From Rhizobiaceae bacterium (GTDB taxonomy: Bacteria > Pseudomonadota > Alphaproteobacteria > Rhizobiales > Rhizobiaceae), in assembly GCA_028279875.1 (NCBI GenBank), contig JANQMU010000087.1, positions 21,197 through 85,196 on the forward strand: a stretch of DNA of 64,000 bases, written 5' to 3'. A model generated the notes under the pieces. That model saw only the letters and a program-made list of their open reading frames with translations, did no database searches and was not told the origin of the DNA. The stretch's first letter is position 1; each line of letters begins with the position of its first letter. The position numbers and the translations under genes were made by a program. This document shows positions 42,863-52,746 of this stretch, piece by piece.

Positions 42863-44479
42863 TCAGTTCGCGTCCTCAAGGATCATGGCAGCGGCCTTTT
42901 CTCCGACGACGATTGCCGCCGCATTGGTGTTTGCCGAACACATCGTCGGAAACACCGAGGCATCCGCCACCCGCAATCCATCGACTCCGCGTACCCGCAG
43001 TCGGGCGTCAACGACGGAATCGGGATCTCCGCCCATCCGGCATGATCCAACAGGATGGTAGGAGGTTTGGGCGGTGGACCGGACATAGTCCAGCAGATCC
43101 GAGTCCGAGGTCACCTCCGGCCCCGGCCGGATTTCTTCCAGTTCATAGGGCTTCAAGGCCGGCGCCTCCGCCACACGACGCGCCATGCGAATCGACTCCA
43201 GGGTGGTCTTCCGGTCGTCTTCATGGTCCAGGTAGTTGGCAAACATGGACGGGCTTTCCATCGGATCACGCGACCGGATGTGGACCGAGCCGCGAGACTT
43301 CGGCGACAGCGCGAAGGTTCCGATCGACACGCCCGGAAACCTGTCCAGAACCAGTTGATTCGGATCACGTGCGTCAGGGCTGCTCATCCAGTGCAATTGC
43401 AGCTTTATGTCAGGTTGCGGGGCATCCCTGTTGCTCTTGGCAAGAGCATGGATGATTTGCCCCGAACAGGTCATGAGTCCCTCGCCCTTCAGTGCGAAGC
43501 GGGCCGCCATCATGGCCTTGCGGATGGGGCTACGGATGATCTGGTTCATGGTAACAGCATTGCTGCATCGATAGTTGATCCGCGTATGAAGGTGATCGTG
43601 CAGGTTCTCTCCGACGTTCGGCAAATTGTGAACGACATCGATTCCCAGCCCCTTCAGCCGTGTCGCCTCGCCGATCCCCGACAGTTCCAGCAGTTGCGGC
43701 GACTGAATCGCGCCGGCCGACAGGATCACCTCACGATTGGCCGTAGTCTGAGTTTTCGTGCCGTTCAATTCATATTCAACACCAACCGCGCGCGATCCTG
43801 AAAACAGGATCCGGTGCACCATCGCTTCAGGCTGGATATCGAGGTTCGAATTGGCGCGGGCTTCATCAAGGTAGGCTTCGCGGGTGCTCTGCCGCCAGCC
43901 CCGGCGCGTGTTGAACTGCAGATAGCCGACGCCCTCATACTGGTCGCCATTATAGTCTTCATTTCGAGGAATGCCGGTGCTGACACAGGCGTCAAGGAAG
44001 TCGTCCATCAGCGGTTCGCGGACCGAGAGTTCGGTCACCGTCACGGGTCCGACCTGGCCCCGCGCCTGACTGGGGCGACCGGTGAATGTCTCGATCTTCT
44101 TGAACATCGGCTTCAGATCCGACGCACCCCAACCTGGAAGGCCATGCGCATCGCGCCAATTGTCGAACTCCACCGGGTCGCCGTGAACCCAGATCATCCC
44201 GTTGACCGTTGACGAGCCACCGAGGTTTCGCCCCCGCGGCCAGAATATCTTGCGGTCTTTCATGTTCTTTTCGGCTTCGGTGAAGAACCGCCACATGCTG
44301 CGCTCTGCCCGGATCAGGTAATAAACACCTGCCGGGATCCTGGTCCATATCCATCGGTCGTCCTTGCCCGCCTCCAGAAGCAGGACAGATTGTCGACCGC
44401 CCTGCGCCAGGCGGGTCGCCAGGGCGGCCCCGGCCGACCCGGCACCGACGACGATGTAATCATAGTTTGATTTTGGCAT
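42863..44479 (-). CDS. GMC-family FAD-dependent alcohol dehydrogenase/oxidase (choline-dehydrogenase-like)
   Basis: 538 residues. FAD Rossmann motif VVGAGSAGAALATRLAQ at the N-terminus, the GMC signature GRNLGGSSTVNGMIWVHG, second GMC motif GAIQSPQLLELSGIG, and the C-terminal active-site His in SYHPVGSCRMG (His ~475). Closest in style to choline dehydrogenase (BetA) and related alcohol dehydrogenases. It would oxidise the alcohol released by a sulfatase to an aldehyde. A terminator separates it from the sulfatase upstream, so it has its own promoter. Confidence 0.88.
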   Translation of the reverse strand: MPKSNYDYIVVGAGSAGAALATRLAQGGRQSVLLLEAGKDDRWIWTRIPAGVYYLIRAERSMWRFFTEAEKNMKDRKIFWPRGRNLGGSSTVNGMIWVHGDPVEFDNWRDAHGLPGWGASDLKPMFKKIETFTGRPSQARGQVGPVTVTELSVREPLMDDFLDACVSTGIPRNEDYNGDQYEGVGYLQFNTRRGWRQSTREAYLDEARANSNLDIQPEAMVHRILFSGSRAVGVEYELNGTKTQTTANREVILSAGAIQSPQLLELSGIGEATRLKGLGIDVVHNLPNVGENLHDHLHTRINYRCSNAVTMNQIIRSPIRKAMMAARFALKGEGLMTCSGQIIHALAKSNRDAPQPDIKLQLHWMSSPDARDPNQLVLDRFPGVSIGTFALSPKSRGSVHIRSRDPMESPSMFANYLDHEDDRKTTLESIRMARRVAEAPALKPYELEEIRPGPEVTSDSDLLDYVRSTAQTSYHPVGSCRMGGDPDSVVDARLRVRGVDGLRVADASVFPTMCSANTNAAAIVVGEKAAAMILEDAN

Positions 44480-44699
44480 CTTTCAGCATCCTGCGGTTCA
44501 ATCAGCAGCGAACTCTTCGGCAGGTGGTGCGCAAAAGCGGGCATTCGCCAAACCTGTCTCAGGAACTTTAAAAGAAGTGGAGCGAAAGATTGTTCGCGCC
44601 CAGACAATCGTGGTTGCATTCTGCCCATTGCCCCGATCTGGAGACGCGACCGGTCGTGAAAACGTCTTTACGTGGAGATATTGACGCCCCGACGGGGAC

Positions 44700-44730
44700 A
44701 AAAAAGACCCCGGTGTCGAAAGACCCGGGG
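44700..44730 (-). terminator. Rho-independent terminator after the first sulfatase gene
   Basis: On the minus strand CCCCGG (44725-44730) pairs with CCGGGG (44708-44713), followed by TCTTTTTTG. It ends the leftward transcription unit that finishes with the sulfatase gene, 30 bases after its stop codon. Confidence 0.8.
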
Positions 44731-44760
44731 CGGGTCGAAGGTCAGTTTGGCAACGGCCCC

Positions 44761-46323
44761 CTATGGCTTGAGCTCTTCATCTTCCGGGACGAAGTCGATT
44801 GGTGGCGATTCAAAGAAAGGAAACCGCTGCGCGGCTTTGCTGTGGAAGCTCGCCTGACGTCCGCGGACATAGCGATGCGCATCATCCTTGGCCGCAATCG
44901 GTGACCAATTGGAATATTGCGGTGTCTTCTCCGTGATGTCACGCAGGAACAGCCGACGCTTCTGGCTGTCTTCACACGATCGCTTGACCGCATCCGGGTC
45001 CCAGTCGAGCATTAATCGAGCATGCAGCGCCGACTCGATCTCCGCCGTCTCCGGCCGACCGGAAAGGTTGTTCAACTCGTCCGGATCGGCAACAACATCA
45101 AAGAGCATTGGGTCCAGCCCATGGGTCTTCCAATATTTGTAGCGTCCGCGCCGGACCATGCGCGAAGGGCCCGGAAAACCACTGCCGGCATATTCCGCAA
45201 TGGCCTCGTCTTTCCAGTCCGGGTCTTCCCCGGTCAACAGTGCCTTCAAGCTGTCGCCGTCCTGTCCGGTGGACAACGGCAATTGTGCGCCGGCGAAATC
45301 CAGGAGCGTCGGCATCAGATCGACAAGAGAAGCAACGGCACTGATCCTGCCGGGTTTGATGCCGGGGCCGCTGATCAGCAACGGCACCCGCGCCGACCAT
45401 TCAAAAAAGCAGTCCTTCATCCACATGCCGCGTTCGCCCAGCATCTCGCCGTGGTCCGAGGTGAAGACAATGACCGTGTTTTCATCGAGCCCCGTCGCCT
45501 CGAGGGTCGCCATGATGTCTCCGATCTTGTCGTCGATATAGGACATCATCGCATAATAGGCGCGCCGCGAGGCACGAACGCGCTGGTCGTTCAGATCATA
45601 AAGATGCTGGCCCTGCGCAATGTGTTTCGCCTGGTTGAATGGGTCGAGTTCCTCATAGGGGATCGGCGGGACGCGGGGCATGTCGATCTCGTCATCCGTG
45701 TACCGATCCCAGTATTCCTGTGGCGCAACGAATGGCGGATGCGGCTGGGTGAATGAAATCGTCAAAAGGAATGGCCGGTCATCCGGGTCACGTGCCAGGT
45801 CATAGAGTTTTTGCAGACCACAAAATGCGACTTCATCATCGAAATCCTGCTGCAGATTGCGAACCGATGGGCCGGCGTCGGTCACGTTCCGCATTCGGAT
45901 GCCACCACCCTTGCGGATCTTCTCATTCCAATTCGAGGTCCACGAGAAATCCGAGGGGTAGATATCCGTGGTCAGCCTTTCCTCGTAGCCGTGGTATTGG
46001 TCCGGGCCGATAAAATGCATCTTGCCGCACAGCGTCGTCGAATAGCCCTGGTTGCGCAGGTGATGGGCGAAGGTCGGAATATCGGCGTAGAACTCGGCGC
46101 CATTGTCCCACTGACCGATGGAAAATGGCAACCGCCCGGCATGCATCGAGGCCCGCGATGGTGAACACAGCGGGTAGTTGCAATAAGCGGCATCAAACAC
46201 TTTTGACTTTTCCGCCAGAGCATCCAGATGTGGCGTCCTGGCAACCTTGTTGCCGTAAAGCCGCATCGCCTGAGGCGCCAACTCATCGACCTGAATAAAG
46301 AGGATATTCGGTTGTTTTCCCAT
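44761..46323 (-). CDS. Choline-sulfatase-like sulfatase
   Basis: 520 residues, no signal peptide. Formylglycine motif PLCSPSRAS with modifiable Cys53; metal ligands in QVDE and FTSDHGEM. It shares several blocks with rhizobial choline sulfatase BetC (DIPTFAHHLRNQGY, GKMHFIGPDQYHGYEERLTT, ERGMWMKDCFFEWSARVP) and has the extra C-terminal tail with ESQKRR...YSNW...RYVRG that marks the choline-sulfatase subfamily. The substrate is probably a small sulfate ester, choline sulfate or another; differences around the pocket are not resolvable by eye. Confidence 0.88.
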   Translation of the reverse strand: MGKQPNILFIQVDELAPQAMRLYGNKVARTPHLDALAEKSKVFDAAYCNYPLCSPSRASMHAGRLPFSIGQWDNGAEFYADIPTFAHHLRNQGYSTTLCGKMHFIGPDQYHGYEERLTTDIYPSDFSWTSNWNEKIRKGGGIRMRNVTDAGPSVRNLQQDFDDEVAFCGLQKLYDLARDPDDRPFLLTISFTQPHPPFVAPQEYWDRYTDDEIDMPRVPPIPYEELDPFNQAKHIAQGQHLYDLNDQRVRASRRAYYAMMSYIDDKIGDIMATLEATGLDENTVIVFTSDHGEMLGERGMWMKDCFFEWSARVPLLISGPGIKPGRISAVASLVDLMPTLLDFAGAQLPLSTGQDGDSLKALLTGEDPDWKDEAIAEYAGSGFPGPSRMVRRGRYKYWKTHGLDPMLFDVVADPDELNNLSGRPETAEIESALHARLMLDWDPDAVKRSCEDSQKRRLFLRDITEKTPQYSNWSPIAAKDDAHRYVRGRQASFHSKAAQRFPFFESPPIDFVPEDEELKP

Positions 46324-46356
46324 GGTTTTTCCTTCTTTGATTATTCAGTCTGCAGA

Positions 46357-47361
46357 TCAGACATCCAGAGTACGCGACAGTTCGAACATGTAGAATGCCC
46401 GCTCCAGCGTGGTGTCCAGCGTGATATGCAGCGGTTGCTCCTCGAGAGAATCAAACTGGCCGACACGCAGCCAGCGACCGTCCTCCGACTGAATATTGTA
46501 ATGCCAGGCCCAGACATCCTGTGCCAGTTTGGCGAACTGCGGATCCTTCGTGGCGGCATACATGGCACCAAGTCCCCATGCGACTTTACCGTTCGAAATG
46601 ATCTCGTAGATATCGTCGGCGCAGTTCTTGAAATACTCCAGGACCTTGTACCCGGCGTCGATCCACTTTTTGTCCTCGGTGGCGAGATAGAGATTGGCAA
46701 AGGAATTCATTGCAATGCCAAGATACCAGTAAATCTGTCCGGGCGTTCCGATGTCGATACTGTAGGTCAACGCCAGCCCTTCGCGGGTATCCGAAGTGAT
46801 CAAAGTGCCATCCGCCCGCCGACGCAAATAAAGTTTGCCGGTTGTAACCGGCTGTTCCTCGATCATTCCGACCAGGAACGCGCCGCCGCGTGCCGCCGCG
46901 TCCCAGCGCCCCGCCGCCATCAGCCCCAGAATGCCCGATCCCGTGGAGCCCCAACAATATTCACGCTGCTGTTCCGGCAGGCCGGGTATGGCCGCAAGAC
47001 CTCCAAAGCCCGCGTGCAGATTGCGCTCAACTGTATCCGCGAGGGCGCCGGACATGTCGTAGCGCCCCAGAACATGGGTGCCCCGCGCGGCCCAGGCGTT
47101 ACGATAATTGGAAAAACCTCTGGTAGTCGGGTCGTCCGCCCGCCCGTTCAGGTCACCGTCCTTCAGAAAGGTCCGGTCCACAAATTCCGCGATGATCCGT
47201 GCTTCGCGCATTCGCCCCCCAGTGGTGAAGGCGACGAGCGATTTGTAATATCCGTTGATAATGTTTCCCGCACCGCGAAAGCCCTCCTCCGCGTCGACCA
47301 GTCCCGCCGCCCAGTCCAGTGACTTCTGCCCTCTGGCCAGCATTTTGTCTGCCGTCAGCAT
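46357..47361 (-). CDS. Six-hairpin-fold protein of unknown function
   Basis: 334 residues from ATG 47361, with a strong GGAGGAG site 7 bases upstream; an ATG 15 bases earlier is less likely. Repeated aromatic helical hairpins (FANLYLATEDKKWIDAGYKV, WGLGAMYAATKDPQFAKLAQ) are typical of the six-hairpin glycosidase/epimerase superfamily. No signal peptide. Glu/Asp catalytic residues cannot be assigned. It lies between two sulfatase genes in the same operon, suggesting action on a sulfated sugar-like compound or its product, but this is open. Confidence 0.6.
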   Translation of the reverse strand: MLTADKMLARGQKSLDWAAGLVDAEEGFRGAGNIINGYYKSLVAFTTGGRMREARIIAEFVDRTFLKDGDLNGRADDPTTRGFSNYRNAWAARGTHVLGRYDMSGALADTVERNLHAGFGGLAAIPGLPEQQREYCWGSTGSGILGLMAAGRWDAAARGGAFLVGMIEEQPVTTGKLYLRRRADGTLITSDTREGLALTYSIDIGTPGQIYWYLGIAMNSFANLYLATEDKKWIDAGYKVLEYFKNCADDIYEIISNGKVAWGLGAMYAATKDPQFAKLAQDVWAWHYNIQSEDGRWLRVGQFDSLEEQPLHITLDTTLERAFYMFELSRTLDV

Positions 47362-47468
47362 TTTTTTCTCCTCCAATTCCCTGGGGTGATTGAAACCATG
47401 GGAACTGGTCTAAGGGGACGGACGCGAATGCACTGTAAGCTGTGCAACATTCGCCGGCATCTAGGCGC

Positions 47469-48968
47469 CTAGTCGGCAAAAACCTCTTCTGGCAGGTAAA
47501 ATCGCTTGGCCATCGATCCGCGTTCGATCAGGCCGCGATGCGGGCGCAGCGGGCGGATGGCCAGAAAAGGCCGGGCATATTTTGCCATCAATGCTTCGAT
47601 GCGATCATCGGCCTCGCCGGTTCCGACCAGATTTCGGTTTTCGAACGGATCCGCCTCCAGATCAAAAAACTGCATCGGCTCAATCGTGTCCTCATAGACG
47701 ACCAGTTTCTCTGTCGCCGTTCGGAACATGCCAACGCCATACGCCTCGCTGATTACGACGTCTCGATCGACAGGCTGCCCGTCAATCGCCGGTAACAGCG
47801 ATTGAGCCTGGGAACTTGGCATTGACGCCCCGGCAATATCCCGGAAAGTGGCGGAGATATCCATCAATTGCACAAGGTCGTTCACACGCCGTCCGGATGT
47901 CCCGGCTGGAGGACGGATGATCATCGGTACCCGGACGGACGGCTCGTAAAACACCATCTTTTTGACCATCCGGTGCTCGCCCATCATTTCGCCATGATCC
48001 GAGACATAGACCAGCCATGTGTTGTCGAGCATGCCGCGGTCTTCCAGCGCGCGGATGATCTGACCGATGCTGTCGTCGATCATCATCATGTTGGCATAAT
48101 AGGCACGGCGAGCAATTGCGATCGCCTCAGGCGTCATTGTCGCGGTGTCGGAATACTCTGTCAGAACAGACAAGAAGGTGCGCAGCGGGCCGGATTCGGG
48201 TATCTCCGGCGGATCGAGGGAATCCGGCATAGGAATTTCCGGGTTCCCGAACTTTTCCAGGGCCTCTTCCGGCGCATCCCAAGGATCATGCGGTCCGGCG
48301 AGCCCCACCTGCAGAAAAAACGGCTCTTCCCGTTCATAGCTCCGGATCCAATTGGCTGTATAGTCGCCCATCCAGACATCCAGATGCGCATGCAGCGGCA
48401 GCGGCAGCGGATCGGCATTCCAGGCGGTCGCCGGTTCGAGGTTCGGATTTTCTTCAAGCGTATGCTTGTTCCGGCTCGACAGATAGCTTCTATACGTCTC
48501 CAACAGGCCATGTTCCTTGAGGTAATCCGTATAGATCGAATCGACCCTCAGCGTCGCTTCCTTGCCTGCGGTTTCATGGGTTTCGACAAAGCCATAGCCC
48601 TCCAGAATATGGCGGCGCTTGTCCATATGGTCGCCGTTCCAGGGCAAATGGGTATAAAGATGCGTCTTGCCGATCTGCGCAGTGTGATAGCCCGTATCGC
48701 GTATGGCCTGCACGAATGTCGGAACGCCATGGTTTACGACCGACAGGTTCTGGTAAACGCCGTGATCGCGCACGTAGCGTTCGCACAGCATCGAGGCGCG
48801 CGACGGCATGCAAAGCGGCGCCTGGCAGTAGCAACTTTCGAACTGAATCCCTTCAGATGCAAGCCGGTCGGTGTTCGGCGTCTTGGCAACGGGGTCGCCA
48901 TACGACCCCATCATATCGGCTCGCTGCTGATCCGGCATGATAAAAATGATGTTGGGCTTTCTGGACAT
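47469..48968 (-). CDS. Sulfatase (formylglycine type), second
   Basis: 499 residues, no signal peptide. Motif PLCMPSRAS with modifiable Cys53; metal ligands at MPDQ near the start and in YVSDHGEMMG. Type I sulfatase fold. It has no choline-sulfatase-type tail, so its substrate is different. It follows TctB in the leftward operon. The upstream gap contains a GCGAATG/CATTCGC dyad that may act as a hairpin after this gene. Confidence 0.88.
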   Translation of the reverse strand: MSRKPNIIFIMPDQQRADMMGSYGDPVAKTPNTDRLASEGIQFESCYCQAPLCMPSRASMLCERYVRDHGVYQNLSVVNHGVPTFVQAIRDTGYHTAQIGKTHLYTHLPWNGDHMDKRRHILEGYGFVETHETAGKEATLRVDSIYTDYLKEHGLLETYRSYLSSRNKHTLEENPNLEPATAWNADPLPLPLHAHLDVWMGDYTANWIRSYEREEPFFLQVGLAGPHDPWDAPEEALEKFGNPEIPMPDSLDPPEIPESGPLRTFLSVLTEYSDTATMTPEAIAIARRAYYANMMMIDDSIGQIIRALEDRGMLDNTWLVYVSDHGEMMGEHRMVKKMVFYEPSVRVPMIIRPPAGTSGRRVNDLVQLMDISATFRDIAGASMPSSQAQSLLPAIDGQPVDRDVVISEAYGVGMFRTATEKLVVYEDTIEPMQFFDLEADPFENRNLVGTGEADDRIEALMAKYARPFLAIRPLRPHRGLIERGSMAKRFYLPEEVFAD

Positions 48969-48998
48969 TCTCTTCCCTCGATTTCAAGTTTTTTTCGA

Positions 48999-49490
48999 CT
49001 AGAAATAGCCACTCATGATCATCCAACGCCTCAGCAGAGTTGTCGGAAAAACGATGTGCATCAGCTGGCTTAGAACCACATATGTGAATATCCAGATCGC
49101 CACTCCCATGACCGAGGCCAGCATCCACTGGCGAAGCGTAAGTCCGATAAAAAGGAAAAGGAAAATCGGCAGTGTAATGTGGAAGCCAACCAGCCATATT
49201 CCCAAGCCGACAGCCAGCGCCATCAAGAAGTAAGCCATGCGGCGGCGAGAATATGCTTTGCGATCTTCGACAGCGTGCCAGTCTTCATCATTCACCACCA
49301 CGCCGAAAAGGAGGCCGTGAATGGTGTGCACGCCGGACAGCAACATGATTGTCAGCGATGCGAAATTCGGCATGATCCCGGCCCGTCCGTAGCCACGCCC
49401 GATGTAAAGCGTGACCGCGGCGCAAACGAACAGAACGACACCAACCCACCAGGTGGCCGACCGTGCCGCTTTGGCTCTAACGATTGCCAT
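48999..49490 (-). CDS. Tripartite tricarboxylate transporter small membrane subunit TctB
   Basis: 163 residues with four hydrophobic helices (WWVGVVLFVCAAVTLYIGRG; AYFLMALAVGLGIWLVGF; LPIFLFLFIGLTL; ASVMGVAIWIFTYVVLS), the TctB pattern. It lies 9 bases after TctA. Together they form the membrane part of a TTT uptake system for organic anions. Confidence 0.85.
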   Translation of the reverse strand: MAIVRAKAARSATWWVGVVLFVCAAVTLYIGRGYGRAGIMPNFASLTIMLLSGVHTIHGLLFGVVVNDEDWHAVEDRKAYSRRRMAYFLMALAVGLGIWLVGFHITLPIFLFLFIGLTLRQWMLASVMGVAIWIFTYVVLSQLMHIVFPTTLLRRWMIMSGYF

Positions 49491-49499
49491 GACTTTTCT

Positions 49500-51020
49500 T
49501 CAATCCTCAAAACTTTCGACGGGCTGCGGTGCCGTTCGGTGCTTGCGAATTCGGCTCAGAACGATGCTGGCAATGATCGCCACGATCATGATCTCCAATA
49601 CAACGACGATCGGGCGCTCAATCAGGAATCCCGCATCGTAGCGCCGGGTGGTGATCCACAGGTTGTTTTCGAGCAGACCGCCGAGGACGAACCCGATGAT
49701 CAGCGGCACGCGCGGCCAGTCGCTGTGTTTGAAAGTGTACCCAACGACCCCGAAAATCCCGAACAGGACGATATCGCCGAACGAATTGGTCGCGAGCATC
49801 GCGCCGACGATCATGAAACAGAAAATCGTGGGCGCGATAATCTCCGCCCGAACAAAACAGATCTTGACCAGGTGGCGGCCCAGCCACAGGCACAGAAAGG
49901 CCACGATCAGGTTCGATACGACAACCGTCCAGGTCATCTGAAATGTCGTATGCAGGTTTTCGAAAAGCATGTCCGGACCCGGACGAATCCCGATTATCAG
50001 GAGCGCCCCCATCATCACCGCCATCGCGGCATTGCCGGGGATGCCCAGCGCAAGCGTGGGAACAAGCGCACCTGGTTTTTGTGCGGCGGTGCCGGATTCA
50101 GGCGCGATGACGCCCCGCACATCGCCGCGGCCGAACATGGATTTGTCTTTGGCGGACTGGACAGCATGACCATAGCTCAGCCATTCGGCGACGGTCCCGC
50201 CCAGGCCCGGGATCATGCCTGCAACACAGCCGATGACGCCCGCCCGTATCACCAGCCACCGGTAAATGAGAGTGTCCCGGAACCCCGCCATTGCACCGGA
50301 ACCTTTGCCAATGTTCGCACTCCGGCCGGATATCGAGCTGCGTTTCAACAGCATGTCCATGGCTTCGGGCAGCGCGAACAGTCCCAGCGCAATCGGGACG
50401 ATAGGAATGCCCGCCTCCAGATATGGAATATCCGACGCAAACCGGCTCTGGCGTGCATACTCGGCAAAGCCCACTGTCGACAGCAACAGCCCCACGGCCG
50501 CGACTGTTAGTCCCCGCGCCACGGACGTCCCGACCAGTGACGAGGCAAGCATCAGCCCGAACAGTGAGGTCATGAAGAATTCCGGTGAAGCAAAATTGTC
50601 GATGACACTGCGCAGAACCGGCAGAAACAGGACAATCACAACGGTTGAGACCAACGTCCCCCAAACGCTGGCGAAATAGGATGCGCTCAGCGCCCGGCCG
50701 GCTTCGCCGCGCTTGGCCATGGGGTATCCGTCCAGATAGGTCGCTTGCGCCGCCGATGTTCCAGGCACGCCGATCAGGACGGCGGGGATCGCATCGGTCT
50801 GGGTTGTCACCGAATACATCCCGAGCAGGAAGGCAATTGCCGATTCCGGAGGCAGACCGATCGCGATGGGTAACAACAGGCTCATGCCCGTCAGCCCACT
50901 GAGGCCAGGGATCAGTCCAAATATCATGCCCAACGAAATCCCGAGCATCATGAAGATGAAGGTCTTCCAGAAAAAGACAATCAAAAGCCCGTCCAAGCTA
51001 CTGTTCAGCACTTCAAGCAT
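49500..51020 (-). CDS. Tripartite tricarboxylate transporter large permease TctA
   Basis: 506 residues, about 11-12 hydrophobic helices. Motifs LIPGLSGLTGMSLLLPIAIG near the N-terminus, IPAVLIGVPGTSAAQATYLD, GLGGTVAEWLSYGHAVQSAK and VPTLALGIPGNAAMAVMMGA are the TctA signature loops. It takes substrate from a TctC binding protein; two TctC genes lie 8-10 kb to the right in the same island. Confidence 0.93.
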   Translation of the reverse strand: MLEVLNSSLDGLLIVFFWKTFIFMMLGISLGMIFGLIPGLSGLTGMSLLLPIAIGLPPESAIAFLLGMYSVTTQTDAIPAVLIGVPGTSAAQATYLDGYPMAKRGEAGRALSASYFASVWGTLVSTVVIVLFLPVLRSVIDNFASPEFFMTSLFGLMLASSLVGTSVARGLTVAAVGLLLSTVGFAEYARQSRFASDIPYLEAGIPIVPIALGLFALPEAMDMLLKRSSISGRSANIGKGSGAMAGFRDTLIYRWLVIRAGVIGCVAGMIPGLGGTVAEWLSYGHAVQSAKDKSMFGRGDVRGVIAPESGTAAQKPGALVPTLALGIPGNAAMAVMMGALLIIGIRPGPDMLFENLHTTFQMTWTVVVSNLIVAFLCLWLGRHLVKICFVRAEIIAPTIFCFMIVGAMLATNSFGDIVLFGIFGVVGYTFKHSDWPRVPLIIGFVLGGLLENNLWITTRRYDAGFLIERPIVVVLEIMIVAIIASIVLSRIRKHRTAPQPVESFED

Positions 51021-51216
51021 TTGAGTCGCACCTTCACTTCAAAATCTATCGGGCGGTCAGCTTACGGGTTCCCTGCCGCCAATCAGGCTGCTTTGCGCAT
51101 CTTTGCATGAGTTCCCTGGCTGAAGTTCCATCTCACTCAACGTCAGCGTGACAATCCTTTGCCAGAGAACTCGGTGACCGATCTGTGCGCCTTGTCTCTG
51201 CGGCTGCAATCGGGAT

Positions 51217-52689
51217 TTAAGCCGACATGCCAATGCAAAGATATTTTTCCTCAAGGTATTCCTGAATCCCGCTTTGGCCACCTTCTCGCCCGAGACCGCT
51301 TTCCTTGATGCCACCGAATGGTGCAACCGGCGAGGATATTACCCCGTCATTGATGCCCATTAACCCGGCCTGCAGTGCTGCCGAGACCCGCCAGACCCGC
51401 GCCGAATCCTGAGTGTAGAAATATGCCGCCAACCCGGCGTCGGTGTCATTGGCGTATGCCAGGCCCTCTTCTTCGCTGTCAAAGCGTATCACCGGCACCA
51501 CCGGCGCAAATATCTCTTCCCGGAAGATCTGCATCTGAGCATTGACTCCGGTCAAAACCGTCGGCTGAAGGAAAGTCCCGCCGGCTTCGTGTGCCCCGCC
51601 ACCGGACACCACTTTCGCCCCATCCCTTACAGCACTCTGCACGAGATCAAGGGCTTTATTGAAAGAGCGTTGAGTAATAAGCGGGCCGATCTCATTGCCG
51701 GGCACCAAGCCAGGACCGACTTTCAAGGCGTCGACGCGGTCGCGCAGGCATTCGACGAAACGATCATGCACCGCGTCCTGAACAAGCAGGCGATTGGGGC
51801 TGATGCAGACCTGCCCGGCGTTGCGAAATTTCGACACCATGAAGCCATCCACGGCTGCATCGATATCGGCATCGCCAAAGACCAGAAACGGCGCATTGCC
51901 ACCAAGTTCCATGGATGCTTTCTTGACACTTTGAGCGCACAGCCCGAGCAGGATTTTTCCAACCGCAGTTGAGCCGGTGAACGAAACCTTGCGCACGCGC
52001 TTGTCCAGCAGCAGCGTCTTGACCGTCTCGATGGCGTTGGCGCGAGAGCAGGTGATAACGTTTAGCACACCGGCCGGCAGGCCAGCTTTTTCAGCCAGTT
52101 CCACCAGAGCCAGAGACGTAAGGGGAGCTTCTTCGGATGGCTTCAGGATCGTTGCACACCCCGCTGCCAGCGCCGGTGCAATCTTGCGCGCCACCATGGA
52201 CAGCGGAAAGTTCCAGGGGGTCACCGCAACTGACACGCCGATCGGTTCCCGTGTGACGATCAGTTGCTTGCGGGGAGCAAATGGTGGAATGACCTGACCA
52301 TACGCCCGGCGGCCTTCCTCGGCAAACCAGTCGATGAAATCGGCGGTGACGTCGGCTTCAACCAGCGCCTCGTGAAGCGGCTTGCCCTGCTCGGTCGTAA
52401 GCAGCTCAGCCAGATCTTCGCGCTGGCCACGGATCAGGGTAGCCCAATCCCGCAGGAGACCGGAGCGTTCACCGGCCAGCCGCGCAGCCCAGCCCGGCTG
52501 CGCCGCGTGAGCCGCAGAGACAACTCGACGGGCGTCCTCGGGGGTTGCGTCGGGCACCGTTCCCACCAACGCTCCGTCCGCCGGGTTTCGGACCTGGAGA
52601 ACACCGCCTTGTTCTGCTGCGCACCAGGCATTGCCAATAAGCATGCGCCCATCGATCACCGAATCGCCTGTGCTCGCCAAAACCGACAT
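51217..52689 (-). CDS. NAD(P)-dependent aldehyde dehydrogenase (succinate-semialdehyde-dehydrogenase-like)
   Basis: 490 residues. Catalytic Glu261 in ELGGNAP and Cys295 in NAGQVCISPNR; NAD motif FTGSTAVGK. The pattern resembles GabD-type rather than BetB-type. It heads the leftward operon and would turn the aldehyde from the GMC enzyme into an acid. Divergent from the DUF3604-like gene across a TGTCA-N6-TGACA site. Confidence 0.9.
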   Translation of the reverse strand: MSVLASTGDSVIDGRMLIGNAWCAAEQGGVLQVRNPADGALVGTVPDATPEDARRVVSAAHAAQPGWAARLAGERSGLLRDWATLIRGQREDLAELLTTEQGKPLHEALVEADVTADFIDWFAEEGRRAYGQVIPPFAPRKQLIVTREPIGVSVAVTPWNFPLSMVARKIAPALAAGCATILKPSEEAPLTSLALVELAEKAGLPAGVLNVITCSRANAIETVKTLLLDKRVRKVSFTGSTAVGKILLGLCAQSVKKASMELGGNAPFLVFGDADIDAAVDGFMVSKFRNAGQVCISPNRLLVQDAVHDRFVECLRDRVDALKVGPGLVPGNEIGPLITQRSFNKALDLVQSAVRDGAKVVSGGGAHEAGGTFLQPTVLTGVNAQMQIFREEIFAPVVPVIRFDSEEEGLAYANDTDAGLAAYFYTQDSARVWRVSAALQAGLMGINDGVISSPVAPFGGIKESGLGREGGQSGIQEYLEEKYLCIGMSA

Positions 52690-52746
52690 TTGCTCTTCCC
52701 ATCCACATGCGACCTCCTGAACCTACGCGCGGAGCACAGCGAACAA

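Noticed and set aside
44600..44620. GATTGT-N10-ACAATC inverted repeat upstream of the GMC gene as an operator
   Set aside because: Short arms and no second copy near other island promoters; could be chance.
47868..49073. Plus-strand open frame of 401 codons opposite sulfatase 2
   Set aside because: Antisense shadow of a clear sulfatase with full motifs; no domain in the shadow.
49179..50510. Long plus-strand open frame (443 codons) opposite TctB and TctA
   Set aside because: Composition is His/Arg/Asp-rich shadow coding; the opposite strand encodes complete TctB and TctA.
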